A stretch of 64,000 nucleotides of DNA from Lamellibrachia columna. Lineage: Eukaryota > Annelida > Polychaeta > Sabellida > Siboglinidae. This document shows positions 37,063 through 51,866 of the stretch, piece by piece; the first letter of the stretch is position 1, and every line of letters begins with the position of its first letter. A program made the translations under genes and the position numbers. Location of the stretch: contig OY759271.1 in NCBI GenBank assembly GCA_963662155.1, positions 33,033,333 to 33,097,332 on the forward strand, in the 5' to 3' direction. Below the pieces are notes generated by a model. The model was given only the letters and a program-made list of their open reading frames with translations, was not told where the DNA came from and did not search any database.

Positions 37063-37965
37063 TCAGAACAGTCCGGTCCTACGCCGTCGAAAATGAAGCG
37101 TCACCGTCACTCTACCGTACTCGAATGGTACGCGTCATCCGGTGTCGTTTCTTATATCCATCTCGATCGAGTGGAAGTGCGAGTACAACACAGGTACGTA
37201 GTGAATGTTAGTGAATCGATCGGATACCATGGCGCCGTGACTTCCGCTAACCGAGAGGGCTCGCAACAAAGGGGCGAGACAGTCACCAACAATGCGAGAC
37301 TCCACGACGTCTGTATAGATGTAGATGGTATCGAACCCTTGATCCATGTGCACCACGTTTTCGGCCTCTTTACGATAGATGTACGAACCATCGGGAGTTT
37401 CTTCGGGTGGCAAAACAACGCTAGTCGACGGCGTGAGACCGATGTCCGTTCCACCTAGTCTCGGGTAAACGCGCGTGCGTGTCATGTCTGCTGCTGCTGC
37501 TGCTGCTGCTGGTGGACTGCTGACCACCGAAGGTTCGAATCCTAACATTCTTACCAGCGCGCTGTGGTGAGGTACAGTGAAATCGGCGCTCGGTATCATG
37601 TGCAACGTCATTTTTTGAGTGATGGAACTGTAGCTCAATTTTGCCCGTGTCTTATCCGCCCACATACGACGCAGTCCCTTGTTGACATGATTCATCAATG
37701 TCACAGGACCTTTGTAATATCCAGCACTTATCTATGCACTCGGTATTTGACCCACAGGCTCGTGCTCGTTGAGGAAGAACCAGATGTCGTCCACTCCGAC
37801 GTTGTACCAAGTATGTGGGTACTGTATCTCTGCCAACCCACACTCCCACTCGCCGGTCAGATCGATACGTTGAGGCAAGTCCGTGATGTAATGAGCCAAC
37901 GTATTGTCGGGATACATCTTCATGGAAGCGTTGCTAGGCAGCGTCAGGTAGAAATCATTCGTCAT
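37063..37965 (-). pseudogene. Minor capsid (penton-like) protein of Polinton 2, broken
   Basis: Collinear with 9,933-10,822. In-frame TAG at 37,732-37,734 (Lys in copy 1) and TGA at 37,135-37,137 (Arg in copy 1). It lacks copy 1's one-base deletion and its TAA, so lesions are independent. The Ala run is four residues longer than in copy 1. Confidence 0.88.
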
Positions 37966-38146
37966 GACGTCTCAAAGTGGGATTGGGCAACAGGTAACCC
38001 AACGAACTACTCAACAGGGCCGTCCACAGATTAGAATTCTCGTGACCTGTCGTCAGGTTGTAAATGCTTATCAGGATGACCGTGTACAAGACGACGACCT
38101 GACACAGAAACACTATCTCCTCTCGAGGACACACGGTACCGAACAG
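37955..38146 (-). pseudogene. Small membrane protein of Polinton 2, start codon lost
   Basis: The 63 codons match 9,752-9,943 with one obvious amino-acid change (Tyr to Ser), but the initiator ATG is CTG. The 11-base overlap with the minor capsid start is kept. The element's breakpoint lies only about 34 bases upstream. Confidence 0.75.
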
Positions 38147-38178
38147 ATGCCAAGGAGTGCTGTCTTTCTCGCTCTGTG

Positions 38179-38202
38179 CGTTTGTTGCGATGCCGCCGAC
38201 AG
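38179..38202. other. 24-bp histone H4 3'-flank fragment at the Polinton 2/histone junction
   Basis: Bases 38,179-38,202 are identical to 40,189-40,212, the sequence just after the H4 stem-loop. To the left is Polinton, to the right the H3 3' flank (matching from 43,796). It looks like filler DNA or a recombination scar. The overlap with Polinton sequence is about 2 bases (CG). Confidence 0.8.
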
Positions 38203-38254
38203 AAAACCACACGTTCACACGTTGAGGTAGCAATCTCTTTTGTGGGAAGTTGGT

Positions 38255-38270
38255 TGGCTCTGAAAAGAGC
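38255..38270 (-). terminator. Histone mRNA 3' stem-loop, H3 unit A
   Basis: GGCTCTTTTCAGAGCC on the minus strand, the canonical animal 6-bp stem with 4-base loop, 45 bases after the H3 stop. Confidence 0.95.
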
Positions 38271-38314
38271 CGTTTGTTTTTGCGAGTCGCTCGCGAGTGA
38301 CGCTACACGTTGAT

Positions 38315-40173
<1,859 letters not shown>

Positions 40174-40189
40174 GGCTCTGAAAAGAGCC
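40174..40189 (-). terminator. Histone mRNA 3' stem-loop, H4 unit A
   Basis: Canonical GGCTCTTTTCAGAGCC, 30 bases after the H4 stop. Confidence 0.95.
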
Positions 40190-40219
40190 GTTTGTTGCGA
40201 TGCCGCCGACAGTGGCAGT

Positions 40220-40555
<336 letters not shown>

Positions 40556-40587
40556 TTAACGAATGACGAAACACGGCGCTGTCGATC

Positions 40588-40593
40588 TTTATA
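40588..40593 (-). promoter_or_regulatory. TATA box of H4 unit A
   Basis: TATAAA about 57 bases upstream of the H4 ATG; identical in unit B at 50,189-50,194. Confidence 0.75.
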
Positions 40594-41849
40594 GCGAGCA
40601 AAGTGCGGACTGCGGAGTAGTCCGCCCACTGCGCAGCAAAGCGTGGACCGCGTAGTAGAATTCACAAGCCAGCAATTATGTGCAACATAGTTTGCGCGCG
40701 CGCGCGTGCGAGCGAACTTTCCCGCCGACCAACCGTTTCCTTAGTTCTATCGACAGCAGCTGGGGATAATAATAATCTCGTTTGAGAAGATTGTGCAGAT
40801 AAATTTTGTGAAATGCATAAGTCGTTGTGCAACAAATGGTTCGTTACGCGCCTATCAGCGACATTTATTTTCAGTAATGTGTGCATTGTCAACATGATTG
40901 TAACAATTGTGTGCTGGCAAGAATGTTCGCTACTGTGCATTGTCGAACATGACAGTAACATTTCTGTGCCGAAATAAATGTTCAGTACTGTGCGTTATCA
41001 AAATGACTAACAATTAGGTGGCCGTTGCAAAGCGCACGTTTCAAATACATTGCTATGTCCAGTTCCGTTAGCGTTGTTCAGTCGATGCAGACATACTGCT
41101 ATTTTGTCTGTACGATCATAAGTGTTTAGGGTTGTCAATTTCAAAACAACAACATCAACAACAACACAATAATTGCAATAGTCGAACCAATCGGGAAGTT
41201 TTGTCCAAGTCTACGTCATTGATTTATGCTGTACATTCAGACAACATTCTAGTTGTTGTTTTCGGCATGCTCACGTGAATGTGGACACGTGAAATTCCTT
41301 GGACTGACGAAACATTTCTTGCCGCTCTCTAACAGGATCAATACTAACGTGAGCCATTTGAAGAAAACCGTACACAACATTTGTAAACGTAGAAACATGT
41401 GTCCATTTTATAATAGCATGGCCTATCGTAAACAGGATGCGACGTGTCGTCGGATATGAACTGGACAAAGGAGTGGTGGGAGAGACAACTCTGGATAAAT
41501 CACAGAGGACACATTGACGGGAAACAGGAATATGTCTGTAAAACGTGACAGTTGGTGCAGGGGTGCTGTTTCAAACTACTACACAATGATGACGGAAGAA
41601 GTATCCTACTAAGAGTGTGGTTGAAGGAGTATTTTTTATTAGTTGCATTTAGCCATTTGATCTGATGATATTCGTTAAGAAATTGCTGTTTGTGCGTGCG
41701 TTGGAAGCACTCCTTAGCTAAACCCACTATCGTGAGTGGGTGCATTGGTAGGGATGGTGTTGCTGTTCGGAGTAGCTACGCTAAGTTAAGAGTGGAATAA
41801 TCACGAGCTAAGCGACAGACAGCTACTACTCTTTCGTGAGAAAGTGGTT
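40594..41849. other. H4-H2B spacer, unit A
   Basis: Contains a (GC)n run near 40,695, diverged TGTGCATTGTC/AACATGA repeats (about 40,880-40,990) and a CAACAACA run. No gene recognised. Confidence 0.6.
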
Positions 41850-41865
41850 GGCTCTGAAAAGAGCC
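41850..41865 (-). terminator. Histone mRNA 3' stem-loop, H2B unit A
   Basis: Canonical GGCTCTTTTCAGAGCC, 28 bases after the H2B stop. Confidence 0.95.
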
Positions 41866-41893
41866 GTTTGTTTTTGTAGCCACACCAGGTGGT

Positions 41894-42265
41894 TTATCGA
41901 GTGCTCGTGTACTTGGTCACGGCCTTCGTGCCCTCGCTGACGGCGTGCTTAGCGAGCTCGCCAGGCAGCAAGAGACGGACGGCGGTCTGGATCTCGCGGC
42001 TAGTGATCGTCGAACGCTTGTTGTAGTGAGCGAGACGGGACGACTCGGCGGCGATGCGCTCGAAGATATCGTTGACGAACGAATTCATGATGCTCATCGC
42101 CTTGCTCGAGATACCGGTGTCGGGGTGAACCTGCTTCAGCACCTTGTAGATGTAGATTCCGTAGCTCTCCCTCCTTCGCCTACGGTGCTTCTTGCCACCG
42201 CTACTAGGCGTCTTCGTCTTGCTGACGGCCTTCTTGGCGCCCTTCGATGCTGCTTTAGGAGGCAT
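41894..42265 (-). CDS. H2B: Histone H2B, unit A
   Basis: 123 codons: Lys-rich tail [16 protein letters not shown], basic [17 protein letters not shown], then [20 protein letters not shown] and the terminal [11 protein letters not shown]. Divergently transcribed from H2A with a shared 246-bp promoter; TATA at 42,326-42,332. The protein is the same in unit B. Confidence 0.98.
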   Translation of the reverse strand: MPPKAASKGAKKAVSKTKTPSSGGKKHRRRRRESYGIYIYKVLKQVHPDTGISSKAMSIMNSFVNDIFERIAAESSRLAHYNKRSTITSREIQTAVRLLLPGELAKHAVSEGTKAVTKYTSTR

Positions 42266-42511
42266 GTTGTCTTAGTCGTACACAGATAGATACGTAGAAC
42301 TGCCGGTGCACATCAGCCGCCGAGCTTTTATAGCGCGCGGGATGTAAGAAGGGTGGTCGTTACGGTCACGTGGTCGTTTCGAGCCGGGACGCGCGCCGGG
42401 ACGCTCGGCACGCGACCGCCTTATAAAAGGAAAATCTGCGCGGCGTTGTGGCATTCTCTATTCTCCTCTCATCAGTTGTGTTCGTCGTTTTACGTTCGTA
42501 GCACAGCAAAT
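42266..42511. promoter_or_regulatory. Divergent H2B/H2A promoter, unit A
   Basis: A minus-strand TATAAAA at 42,326-42,332 serves H2B and a + strand TATAAAA at 42,422-42,428 serves H2A. GC-rich sequence with GTCACGTGG lies between. Confidence 0.85.
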
Positions 42512-42886
42512 ATGTCTGGACGCGGTAAGGGTGGAAAGGCGAAGGGAAAGAGCAAGACTCGTTCTTCTCGTGCCGGACTTCAGTTCCCCGTCGGTCGTAT
42601 TCACCGTCATCTGCGCAAGGGCAACTATGCTCAGCGCGTCGGAGCCGGTGCGCCCGTCTACCTGGCTGCCGTCATGGAGTATCTGGCTGCCGAGGTTCTC
42701 GAGCTGGCAGGAAACGCCGCCCGCGACAACAAGAAGTCGAGGATCATCCCCCGTCACTTGCAGCTGGCCATCCGCAACGACGAGGAGTTGAACAAGCTCC
42801 TCTCTGGCGTCACCATCGCACAGGGCGGTGTATTGCCCAACATCCAGGCGGTTCTTCTGCCAAAAAAGACCCAGAAGGCCCACTAG
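42512..42886 (+). CDS. H2A: Histone H2A, unit A
   Basis: 124 codons from [20 protein letters not shown] to PKKTQKAH; the acidic patch and [17 protein letters not shown] are conserved. A longer upstream in-frame extension covers the promoter and is ignored. The C-terminus TQKAH lacks the SQ motif of H2A.X. Its 3' stem-loop has a mismatch (see 42,919). Confidence 0.98.
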   Translation: MSGRGKGGKAKGKSKTRSSRAGLQFPVGRIHRHLRKGNYAQRVGAGAPVYLAAVMEYLAAEVLELAGNAARDNKKSRIIPRHLQLAIRNDEELNKLLSGVTIAQGGVLPNIQAVLLPKKTQKAH

Positions 42887-42918
42887 ACGACTCGGCCTTA
42901 CTTCGTCGAAAAACAAAC

Positions 42919-42934
42919 GGCTCTTTTCAAAGCC
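42919..42934 (+). terminator. Histone mRNA 3' stem-loop, H2A unit A, one stem mismatch
   Basis: Reads GGCTCTTTTCAAAGCC; the G expected in the 3' arm (as in unit B) is A, breaking the C-G pair next to the top of the stem. All other seven histone stem-loops in the window are perfect. Confidence 0.9.
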
Positions 42935-44315
<1,381 letters not shown>

Positions 44316-44389
44316 CTAAAGCGTGGAATATTGATCGGATAAGTATTATCATTGCGTGTATATTAAACATAAACTTACAAGAGTCCTTG

Positions 44390-44700
44390 TTTAGTCAATA
44401 GTTGCTGTTAAAATTTAGCTATAGGAGTAATTTAGGGTAGTTTATATCGTAAGTCTCCGAGGACTCGGTAGCGCGAGCGATAATTAAGGGTTGTTGTTTT
44501 CAGTTGATTGGATACATAATACGAGACATAATATTATTGTAAATAATTTAGTACATATTAAATATTGAAAACCTGAATATTTTGTTTAAGCAACATTTAT
44601 TGTTAAAAGTTAGCCGTAGGTAGTTATTCAGTGTTATTTAAATAAGGTCACTGAAATTTCGTTAGCGCGAGCGATATTACGTTTTGTTAGTCAGCTGTTA
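44390..44700 (+). repeat. Two 5' monomers of the LINE, period about 195 bp
   Basis: Both contain TTGTTAAAA.TTAGC....AGG, TAGTTTAT/TGTTATTTA and GCGCGAGCGATA. Tandem 5' monomers in LINEs often carry promoter activity; here this is inference. Confidence 0.6.
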
Positions 44701-44940
44701 CATAGAAAGTAAGTTGCAAGGCAGTAGCTGTAAATTTAATTAAGACATAAGTAACATACTATAAAGTGTGTATTACAACACAAAAACAGTCTTTGTGAAG
44801 ACTACCTAGTATAAATTGATTATAAACGGATTATAAACAAATATAAATTTCCTAGATGCGCAGGGGGAACTGACAGAGAAAACTCAAAGGAGTACTACTA
44901 CAAATACACATCCAAAGAAATGTTCACCAATAATTTCAGA

Positions 44941-46363
44941 CAATGAACTTAAATGTGTATGCTTAAATGCCAGGAGCATAGTAAATAAAAAAAGTTAGTT
45001 AGACATTATGGTAGCAGATATTGATCCTCATGTAATAGGCATCACAGAATCATGGGCAAATGAAGATATAGTAGATGCTGAGTTAGCACTGACAGGCTAT
45101 GTAATGTTTAGGAAGGATAGACGAGAAAGAAGGGGAGGTGGAGTAATTTTGTATATTAAAGAATCTATCCAAGCATATCAAAATTACACTGAAAAGTGAA
45201 GCAGATAGTGTGGAAGCAATTTGGTGTAACATATTTACCAGGAACTCAACATTAACAATAGGAGTAGTTTATCGTAGTCCTAACATAGGACAAGAGGAAG
45301 ATGTAAAATTACAAAAGGCGATAAGGGAGGTGAGCAAGGGAGAATGTGTTATAATGGGTGATTTTAACCATGGCCATATACAATGGGAATCATTAGAGAG
45401 TGCTGGAGGTGACGACCATCAGTTTCTACTTCTAACACAGGATTGTTTCCTTACTCAACATGTCTTGGAACCAACCAGAGGTGGGAATGTGTTAGATTTA
45501 ATTTTGTCTTCTCAAAATGAATTAGTTGACAATGTTAAAGTACACGAACCTTTGGGTTCAAGTGACCATAACCAAATCCATTTTAATATAAAAGTAAAAA
45601 CAGGGAATACATATAAAAAACAATGGAGGAGGAACTTCAACAAAGGCAAATATAAAGTGATGAGAACATATCTAGCAAATATAGATTGGAATAACTTGCT
45701 GAAGAACAAGACAGCAACAGAATGCTGGACTTGTTTAAAATATGAGATTGAGGGCATTATTGAGAAATTTATTCCATTAAGAAAACAAGGGAAAAGATCC
45801 AGGAAAAAACACCTGTCAAAAGAAGCTATTAGAAAAATTGCTCACAAACAGATGCTGTGGAAGGTCTATAAACACACTGGAAATGTAGAAGACTACACAA
45901 ACTACAAAGAGGCACTTAACCTAGCTACAACTGAAATTAGAAAATCTAAAAGAACCTTTGAACAAAAATTGGCAGGTAATATAAAAAATGACAGCAAGAG
46001 TTTCTATGCTTATGTAAGGAGTAAACAGAAAGTTCGAGATAAGGTCGGACCACTGGAAAACAACAGTGAAAACATAATTTCAGATGGGTTCCAAATGGCA
46101 GAGGTCCTGAATGAGTATTTCAGCTCAGTTTTTACCACAGAAGATATCAGCTCACTTCCAGTTCCATTGACTAAATTTGAGGGCAATAAATCAGAACATT
46201 TAGGGCAGTTATTTGTAACTCCTGAAATGATAGCAAAGAAAATTAAGAAGATGAAAGATAATAAATCACCTGGAGTTGATGGGATACCACCAAAACTGCT
46301 AAAGGAAATTGTTGATCAAATTAGTACACCACTTGCAAACTTATTTAACTTGTCACTATGTAA
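44941..46363 (+). pseudogene. LINE endonuclease and start of reverse transcriptase
   Basis: Endonuclease motifs: LNARSIVNKK (about 44,967), IGITESWAN, RRGGGVILYI, GVVYRSP, MGDFNH and GSSDHNQIHF (about 45,559-45,588). Stops at about 44,998 and 45,197 interrupt the early part. From 45,210 it is open and runs into the reverse transcriptase N-terminus (KKMKDNKSPGVDGIPPKLLK). The frame is ended by the insert at about 46,364. Confidence 0.9.
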
Positions 46364-47222
46364 GATTCTCGCTTCTCTTAAGGGCGCATGCATTCGTTGA
46401 GAATACTCACAGTTGTGTAGTAATTGTCTTTGTCGCTCGCCAGATCGTCTAGCTGCTTACTGATAATACCGCAGACGATCAGATCGGTATAATAAGCCGT
46501 GAACGCATCTTCCAGGTTCGCAAGATTTTATTAACGCAGAAGTGTAGATCGTACAACATAGACTGGTCTCTCTACCACTGTTCTTGTGTCTCCCATTTAA
46601 CATTTAAAAGTCTTCAATAAATTTAGTTTTCTAATGGTAAGGTAGGTATGGGCCGGCGTGGCCCATCCTTGCCGATAATTTTGAGTCCAAATTGAACGAG
46701 CTGCGTGGTAATTTAGATCGCGCGCACCCGTTGCTTTATGAGTCTATTTCTGGCCTATTTATACCAGAGCTTTCTGAAGAACCCCGCCTCAGTGGAGGCG
46801 CGGTTAACCATTTTAGGAAATCGAGAAAACCGTTATTGGCCGATGTCCATATACAACCGTCATCCCCGTACATGCTGGAAATGACCGTCGTATGCAAGGT
46901 ATCGGGTCACCTTCTGAACCTCCCCAGGACTGGAGACCTTCTTGTGTCCTTGGGGACGGTCAGTTGCCAACTAAACTAGTTTATCATGGCCTGCATTCTA
47001 AATCGGGTAAACATTTCTCCCGTTTGACAGTCCAGTTATTATTACAGTCGGGGCGACTCTACCCCTCCCTACTGTGTATACTAAACAATAAGCAAAGCTG
47101 CAAACTGGCCAGAAACTAGCTTGCCTTACATAAGTTGTATCAACCTGGGTTTTCTTTATGCTAGCGTTAAATCATTGATTATATATGTCTGCAATGACCA
47201 CTATCTCTGTTCTTACAATTTT
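46364..47222. other. Foreign 860-bp insert within the LINE
   Basis: Interrupts reverse transcriptase homology. On the minus strand about 46,415-46,530 reads as an exon-like peptide (NLEDAFTAYYTDLIVCGIIS, then KQLDDLASDKDNYYTT) ending at a GTGAGT donor. On the + strand 46,692-46,979 is an open frame of 95 codons, including HPLLYESISGLFIPELSEEP. Neither is recognised. A GGTATGGGCCGGCGTGGCCC near-palindrome is at about 46,647. It could be captured host DNA or another transposon. Confidence 0.5.
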
Positions 47223-48161
47223 AGGCTGACCAAACCTTACAACTAGAAGAAGGAATAGTTCCTTCAGAATGGAAAGAAGCAAACATTACGCCGCTATTTA
47301 AGAAGGGATCGAGGAAGAAGCCAGAAAATTACAAACCAGCAAAGTTCTCAAATTTGCAGATGACACAAAAATATTCAGAAAGGTTACTAATGATACAGAT
47401 AAACAAAGTTTACAGGATGAGCTAGAAAAATTAGTTAAATGGTCAGAAAAATGGCAAATGTTATTCAATTTTGGGAAGTGTAAATGTATACACATAGGAC
47501 ATGGAAATATGGACGAGGAATATAAAATGGGGGATGCTGTACTAGGTAGAACCACACAAGAAAAGGATTTAGGAGTAACATTTAATGCTGACATGAAAGT
47601 TTCAGAGCAATGTGGGATTGCTGCTTCGAAAGGAAATCAAATTCTAGGGCTAATTAGGAGAACTATCACGAATAAGGAGAAACATCTAATTGTACCCCTG
47701 TACAAAGCAATAGTTAGACCACATTTGGAATATTGTATTCAAGCATGGAGGCCATATCGTAAAAAAAGACAGATAAGCTAGAAAGAATACAACAAAGAGC
47801 AACTAAGATGATTCCAGAATTAAGAGACCTTAGTTACGAAAGTCGCTTATTACAATGTGGTTTGACAACACTAGAGACCAGGAGACTAAGAGGAGACCAA
47901 ATAGAAGTGTTTAAAATAGTGAACGGTTATGAGGATGTTGATAGGAATATGTTCTTCAAACTTAAAGAAGGCAGTAGAACCAGAGGACACAAAGCAGCAT
48001 TAGTTAAGGAGCAGTGTAGGTTGGACATGAGAAAGTACTCTTTCTCACATAAGGTGATAAATGAATGGAACAAACTACCAAATGATTGTGTTAATGCTAG
48101 TAGTGTGAATATGTTTAAAAATAGAATTGACAGATATCTGATAAGGCCGGGCTACACATAG
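47223..48161 (+). pseudogene. LINE reverse transcriptase, 3' part with catalytic core deleted
   Basis: Resumes with VPSEWKEANITPLFKKGS, then jumps at about 47,340 straight to KFADDTKIF, omitting the region with the QGSVLGP motif. The rest follows the 22.6 kb copy (LGVTFNADMKVS, HLEYCIQAWRPY, SVNMFKNRIDRYL). A one-base-type shift near 47,770 splits the frame. Confidence 0.9.
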
Positions 48162-48262
48162 ATGAGAAAATTGTTGGACTCCCGATAAGCCAATGGCTTC
48201 CTTGTCCACTTGCCATCTGGAAATTGTTGTTCGAGATGGCAATCTTGTTAAATCTTGTTAAA

Positions 48263-48317
48263 TCCTCGGGGCCTTGCCACCGGTCGACTTACGAGCCGTC
48301 TGCTTTGTACGAGCCAT
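48263..48317 (-). pseudogene. H3: Histone H3 unit B, first 18 codons
   Basis: ATG at 48,317; encodes the tail up to GGKAPR and is then cut by the LINE. Modifiable tail residues Lys4, Lys9 and Lys14 are all in this fragment, detached from the globular domain. Confidence 0.95.
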
Positions 48318-49774
48318 GATTTCTATTCGAGTTGAAACTGCAAATATGCCCGATTCGAATGTGGCGCCTTGCTTTCATTGTGTCGTCGCGGCGGTCTTCG
48401 CGCGCGCTCAAAAGGCAGACGTGCGATTGGCTGCCGCTTTTGGGGCGGAGTTTATTTCGATCCCCTTCCGGTATGTTGATGTTTGCTCTGCAACTCGTTT
48501 TACACTAACCTCTGCGTGAAAGTAATGTTTTCACACATTTTATCGCGTACGGTGTTATGCACGATGCATTTGCAGCGCATGTTTTTGCCGACAACGGCAC
48601 AATAGGCACGAACTAAGCAAAAATCTCTCGTCGAAGCAGACTTGCTGCTTGACTGAAGAAGCGCGCGCGTTTTCGGAGGCGGGGTTTATTTCGAGCCCCT
48701 TCCGGTTAGCAATGCAGGCGAACTGACTGCTTTTATCTCGTGCATTGTGCCTCACTCACGCAGAGTTGTGGGTTCCAGGTGACATTTAGACAACACCTGA
48801 TCAGGGTATTAATAAAACTAGTTCAATTCGTTGTTTTACAACTTGTGCAAATCATCGATCCTACACATGGAAACTGTTGACGCAGTAAACAACTCTGCGT
48901 GGTCTAATTACAATCATGTTGAATTCGACAATTAATGAGTCGATACAACTTTTAACTACACTTCCGCACAAACGCTACAGTAACACCACAACCTGATGAT
49001 GCTACTGTAACAGTTCAGTCGATGTGCTAACATCTGACATTTTATTCGCAGCATTCTAAACGTATTCACACCGATAGCATTGACACAACATGCAGATAAT
49101 TAATACTGTTTCTTTGATTCATCGTCCGCTAATAATAAAAACTGTATGAAATCCTATCTACACGGCTCCTTCTATCTTCTATACGCATTAACAAATACTT
49201 CTCTCCTCGTGCATACTCTCGTTCATTCGTTTAGGCGTGTTCGTAAGTAAAGGCAGCGACGAATTACCGGGTAATTGTTTCACGTAGTTAATGTTGATAC
49301 ACACTTTAAAAAACGACAGGTGAGTCGGTATTGTGACATGTGTAAGAGGAGCAACAGCAACTTCATTTCTGTAACAAAACAATTGAGAGTGCACAGTTGA
49401 AATGCGGAAAGAATGCAGTTTATTTTTCCTGCAGATTTAGCGTAATGTTTACCGAACGAGACCCGATAATAAATGACGGAATGCACGGAAGAAACTGCTG
49501 CCGTGGGGAGGGGGGCTGTGACAAGGCTATTCGATTTTAATTGGGTTTACTTTACTGAATCCAAGAAAACACGCATAAGCTGTGGGCATATAATTTATAT
49601 ATGTGTGTGTGCGTGTACGTGTGGTCTTGTTAAATGTTGATCACGTTGGAGGGATTCAAGACAGACATGAGATATAGATAGACAAGAAACATACGTAAGC
49701 GACGAAGTAGACGTGACGCATATTATTAGTTACACGAATGCGATGTAGCAACACACTTTTGTGAAAATGTGGGT
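48318..49774. other. H3-H4 spacer, unit B
   Basis: Near-identical to the unit A spacer; no gene seen. Confidence 0.6.
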
Positions 49775-49790
49775 GGCTCTGAAAAGAGCC
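49775..49790 (-). terminator. Histone mRNA 3' stem-loop, H4 unit B
   Basis: Canonical. Confidence 0.95.
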
Positions 49791-49820
49791 GTTTGTTGCG
49801 ATGCCGCCGACAGTGGCAGT

Positions 49821-50156
<336 letters not shown>

Positions 50157-50194
50157 TTAACGAATGACGAAACACGGCGCTGTCGATCTTTATA

Positions 50195-51450
50195 GCGAGC
50201 AAAGTGCGGACTGCGGAGTAGTCCGCCCACTGCGCAGCAAAGCGCGGACCGCGTAGTAGAATTCACAAGCCAGCAATTATGTGCAACATAGTTTGCGCGC
50301 GCGCGCGTGCGAGCGAACTTTCCCGCCGACCAACCGTTTCCTTAGTTCTATCGACAGCAGCTGGGGATAATAATAATCTCGTTTGAGAAGATTGTGCAGA
50401 TCAATTTTGTGAAATGCATAAGTCGTTGTGCAACAAATGGTTCGTTACGCGCCTATCAGCGACATTTATTTTCAGTAATGTGTGCATTGTCAACATGATT
50501 GTAACAATTGTGTGCTGGCAAGAATGTTCGCTACTGTGCATTGTCGAACATGACAGTAACATTTCTGTGCCGAAATAAATGTTCAGTACTGTGCGTTATG
50601 AAAATGACTAACAATTAGGTGGCCGTTGCAAAGCGCACGTTTCAAATACATTGCTATGTCCAGTTCCGTTAGCGTTGTTCAGTCGATGCAGACATACTGC
50701 TATTTTGTCTGTACGATCATAAGTGTTTAGGGTTGTCAATTTCAAAACAACAACATCAACAACAACACAATAATTGCAATAGTCGAACCAATCGGGAAGT
50801 TTTGTCCAAGTCTACGTCATTGATTTATGCTGTACATTCAGACAACATTCTAGTTGTTGTTTTCGGCATGCTCACATGAATGTGGACACGTGAAATTCCT
50901 TGGACTGACGAAACATTTCTTGCCGCTCTCTAACAGGATCAATACTAACGTGAGCCATTTGAAGAAAACCGTACACAACATTTGTAAACGTAGAAACATG
51001 TGTCCATTTTATAATAGCATGGCCTATCGTAAACAGGATGCGACGTGTCGTCGGATATGAACTGGACAAAGGAGTGGTGGGAGAGACAACTCTGGATAAA
51101 TCACAGAGGACACATTGACGGGAAACAGGAATATGTCTGTAAAACGTGACAGTTGGTGCAGGGGTGCTGTTTCAAACTACTACACAATGATGACGGAAGA
51201 AGTATCCTACTAAGAGTGTGGTTGAAGGAGTATTTTTTATTAGTTGCATTTAGCCATTTGATCTGATGATATTCGTTAAGAAATTGCTGTTTGTGCGTGC
51301 GTTGGAAGCACTCCTTAGCTAAACCCACTATCGTGAGTGGGTGCATTGGTAGGGATGGTGTTGCTGTTCGGAGTAGCTACGCTAAGTTAAGAGTGGAATA
51401 ATCACGAGCTAAGCGACAGACAGCTACTACTCTTTCGTGAGAAAGTGGTT
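50195..51450. other. H4-H2B spacer, unit B
   Basis: Near-identical to the unit A spacer at 40,594-41,849; no gene recognised. Confidence 0.6.
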
Positions 51451-51466
51451 GGCTCTGAAAAGAGCC
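51451..51466 (-). terminator. Histone mRNA 3' stem-loop, H2B unit B
   Basis: Canonical. Confidence 0.95.
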
Positions 51467-51494
51467 GTTTGTTTTTGTAGCCACACCAGGTGGT

Positions 51495-51866
51495 TTATCG
51501 AGTGCTCGTGTACTTGGTCACGGCCTTCGTGCCCTCGCTGACGGCGTGCTTAGCGAGCTCGCCGGGCAGCAAGAGACGGACGGCGGTCTGGATCTCGCGG
51601 CTAGTGATCGTCGAACGCTTGTTGTAGTGAGCGAGACGGGACGACTCGGCGGCGATGCGCTCGAAGATATCGTTGACGAACGAATTCATGATGCTCATCG
51701 CCTTGCTCGAGATACCGGTGTCGGGGTGAACCTGCTTCAGCACCTTGTAGATGTAGATTCCGTAGCTCTCCCTCCTTCGCCTACGGTGCTTCTTGCCACC
51801 GCTACTAGGCGTCTTCGTCTTGCTGACGGCCTTCTTGGCGCCCTTCGATGCTGCTTTAGGAGGCAT
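51495..51866 (-). CDS. H2B: Histone H2B, unit B
   Basis: 123 codons, same protein as unit A. TATA (minus strand) at 51,927-51,933. Divergent from H2A unit B. Confidence 0.98.
   Translation of the reverse strand: MPPKAASKGAKKAVSKTKTPSSGGKKHRRRRRESYGIYIYKVLKQVHPDTGISSKAMSIMNSFVNDIFERIAAESSRLAHYNKRSTITSREIQTAVRLLLPGELAKHAVSEGTKAVTKYTSTR

Larger units (their letters stand above)
33500..38180 (-). mobile_element. Polinton copy 2, terminal half only
   Basis: Inverted relative to copy 1. Reading from the right: small membrane protein, minor capsid, basic protein, major capsid, protease, poly(A) signal, terminal repeat. Homology to copy 1 stops abruptly at 38,180, equivalent to about 9,720 in copy 1, so polymerase, ATPase and integrase are absent. 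It is fused there to the histone cluster. The basic-protein frame is intact and the protease frame is open but catalytically compromised; other genes have stops. Confidence 0.92.

Noticed and set aside
42353..42511. N-terminal extension of histone H2A
   Set aside because: The upstream in-frame codons cover the TATA box and 5' UTR; the canonical start is at 42,512 (52,139 in unit B).
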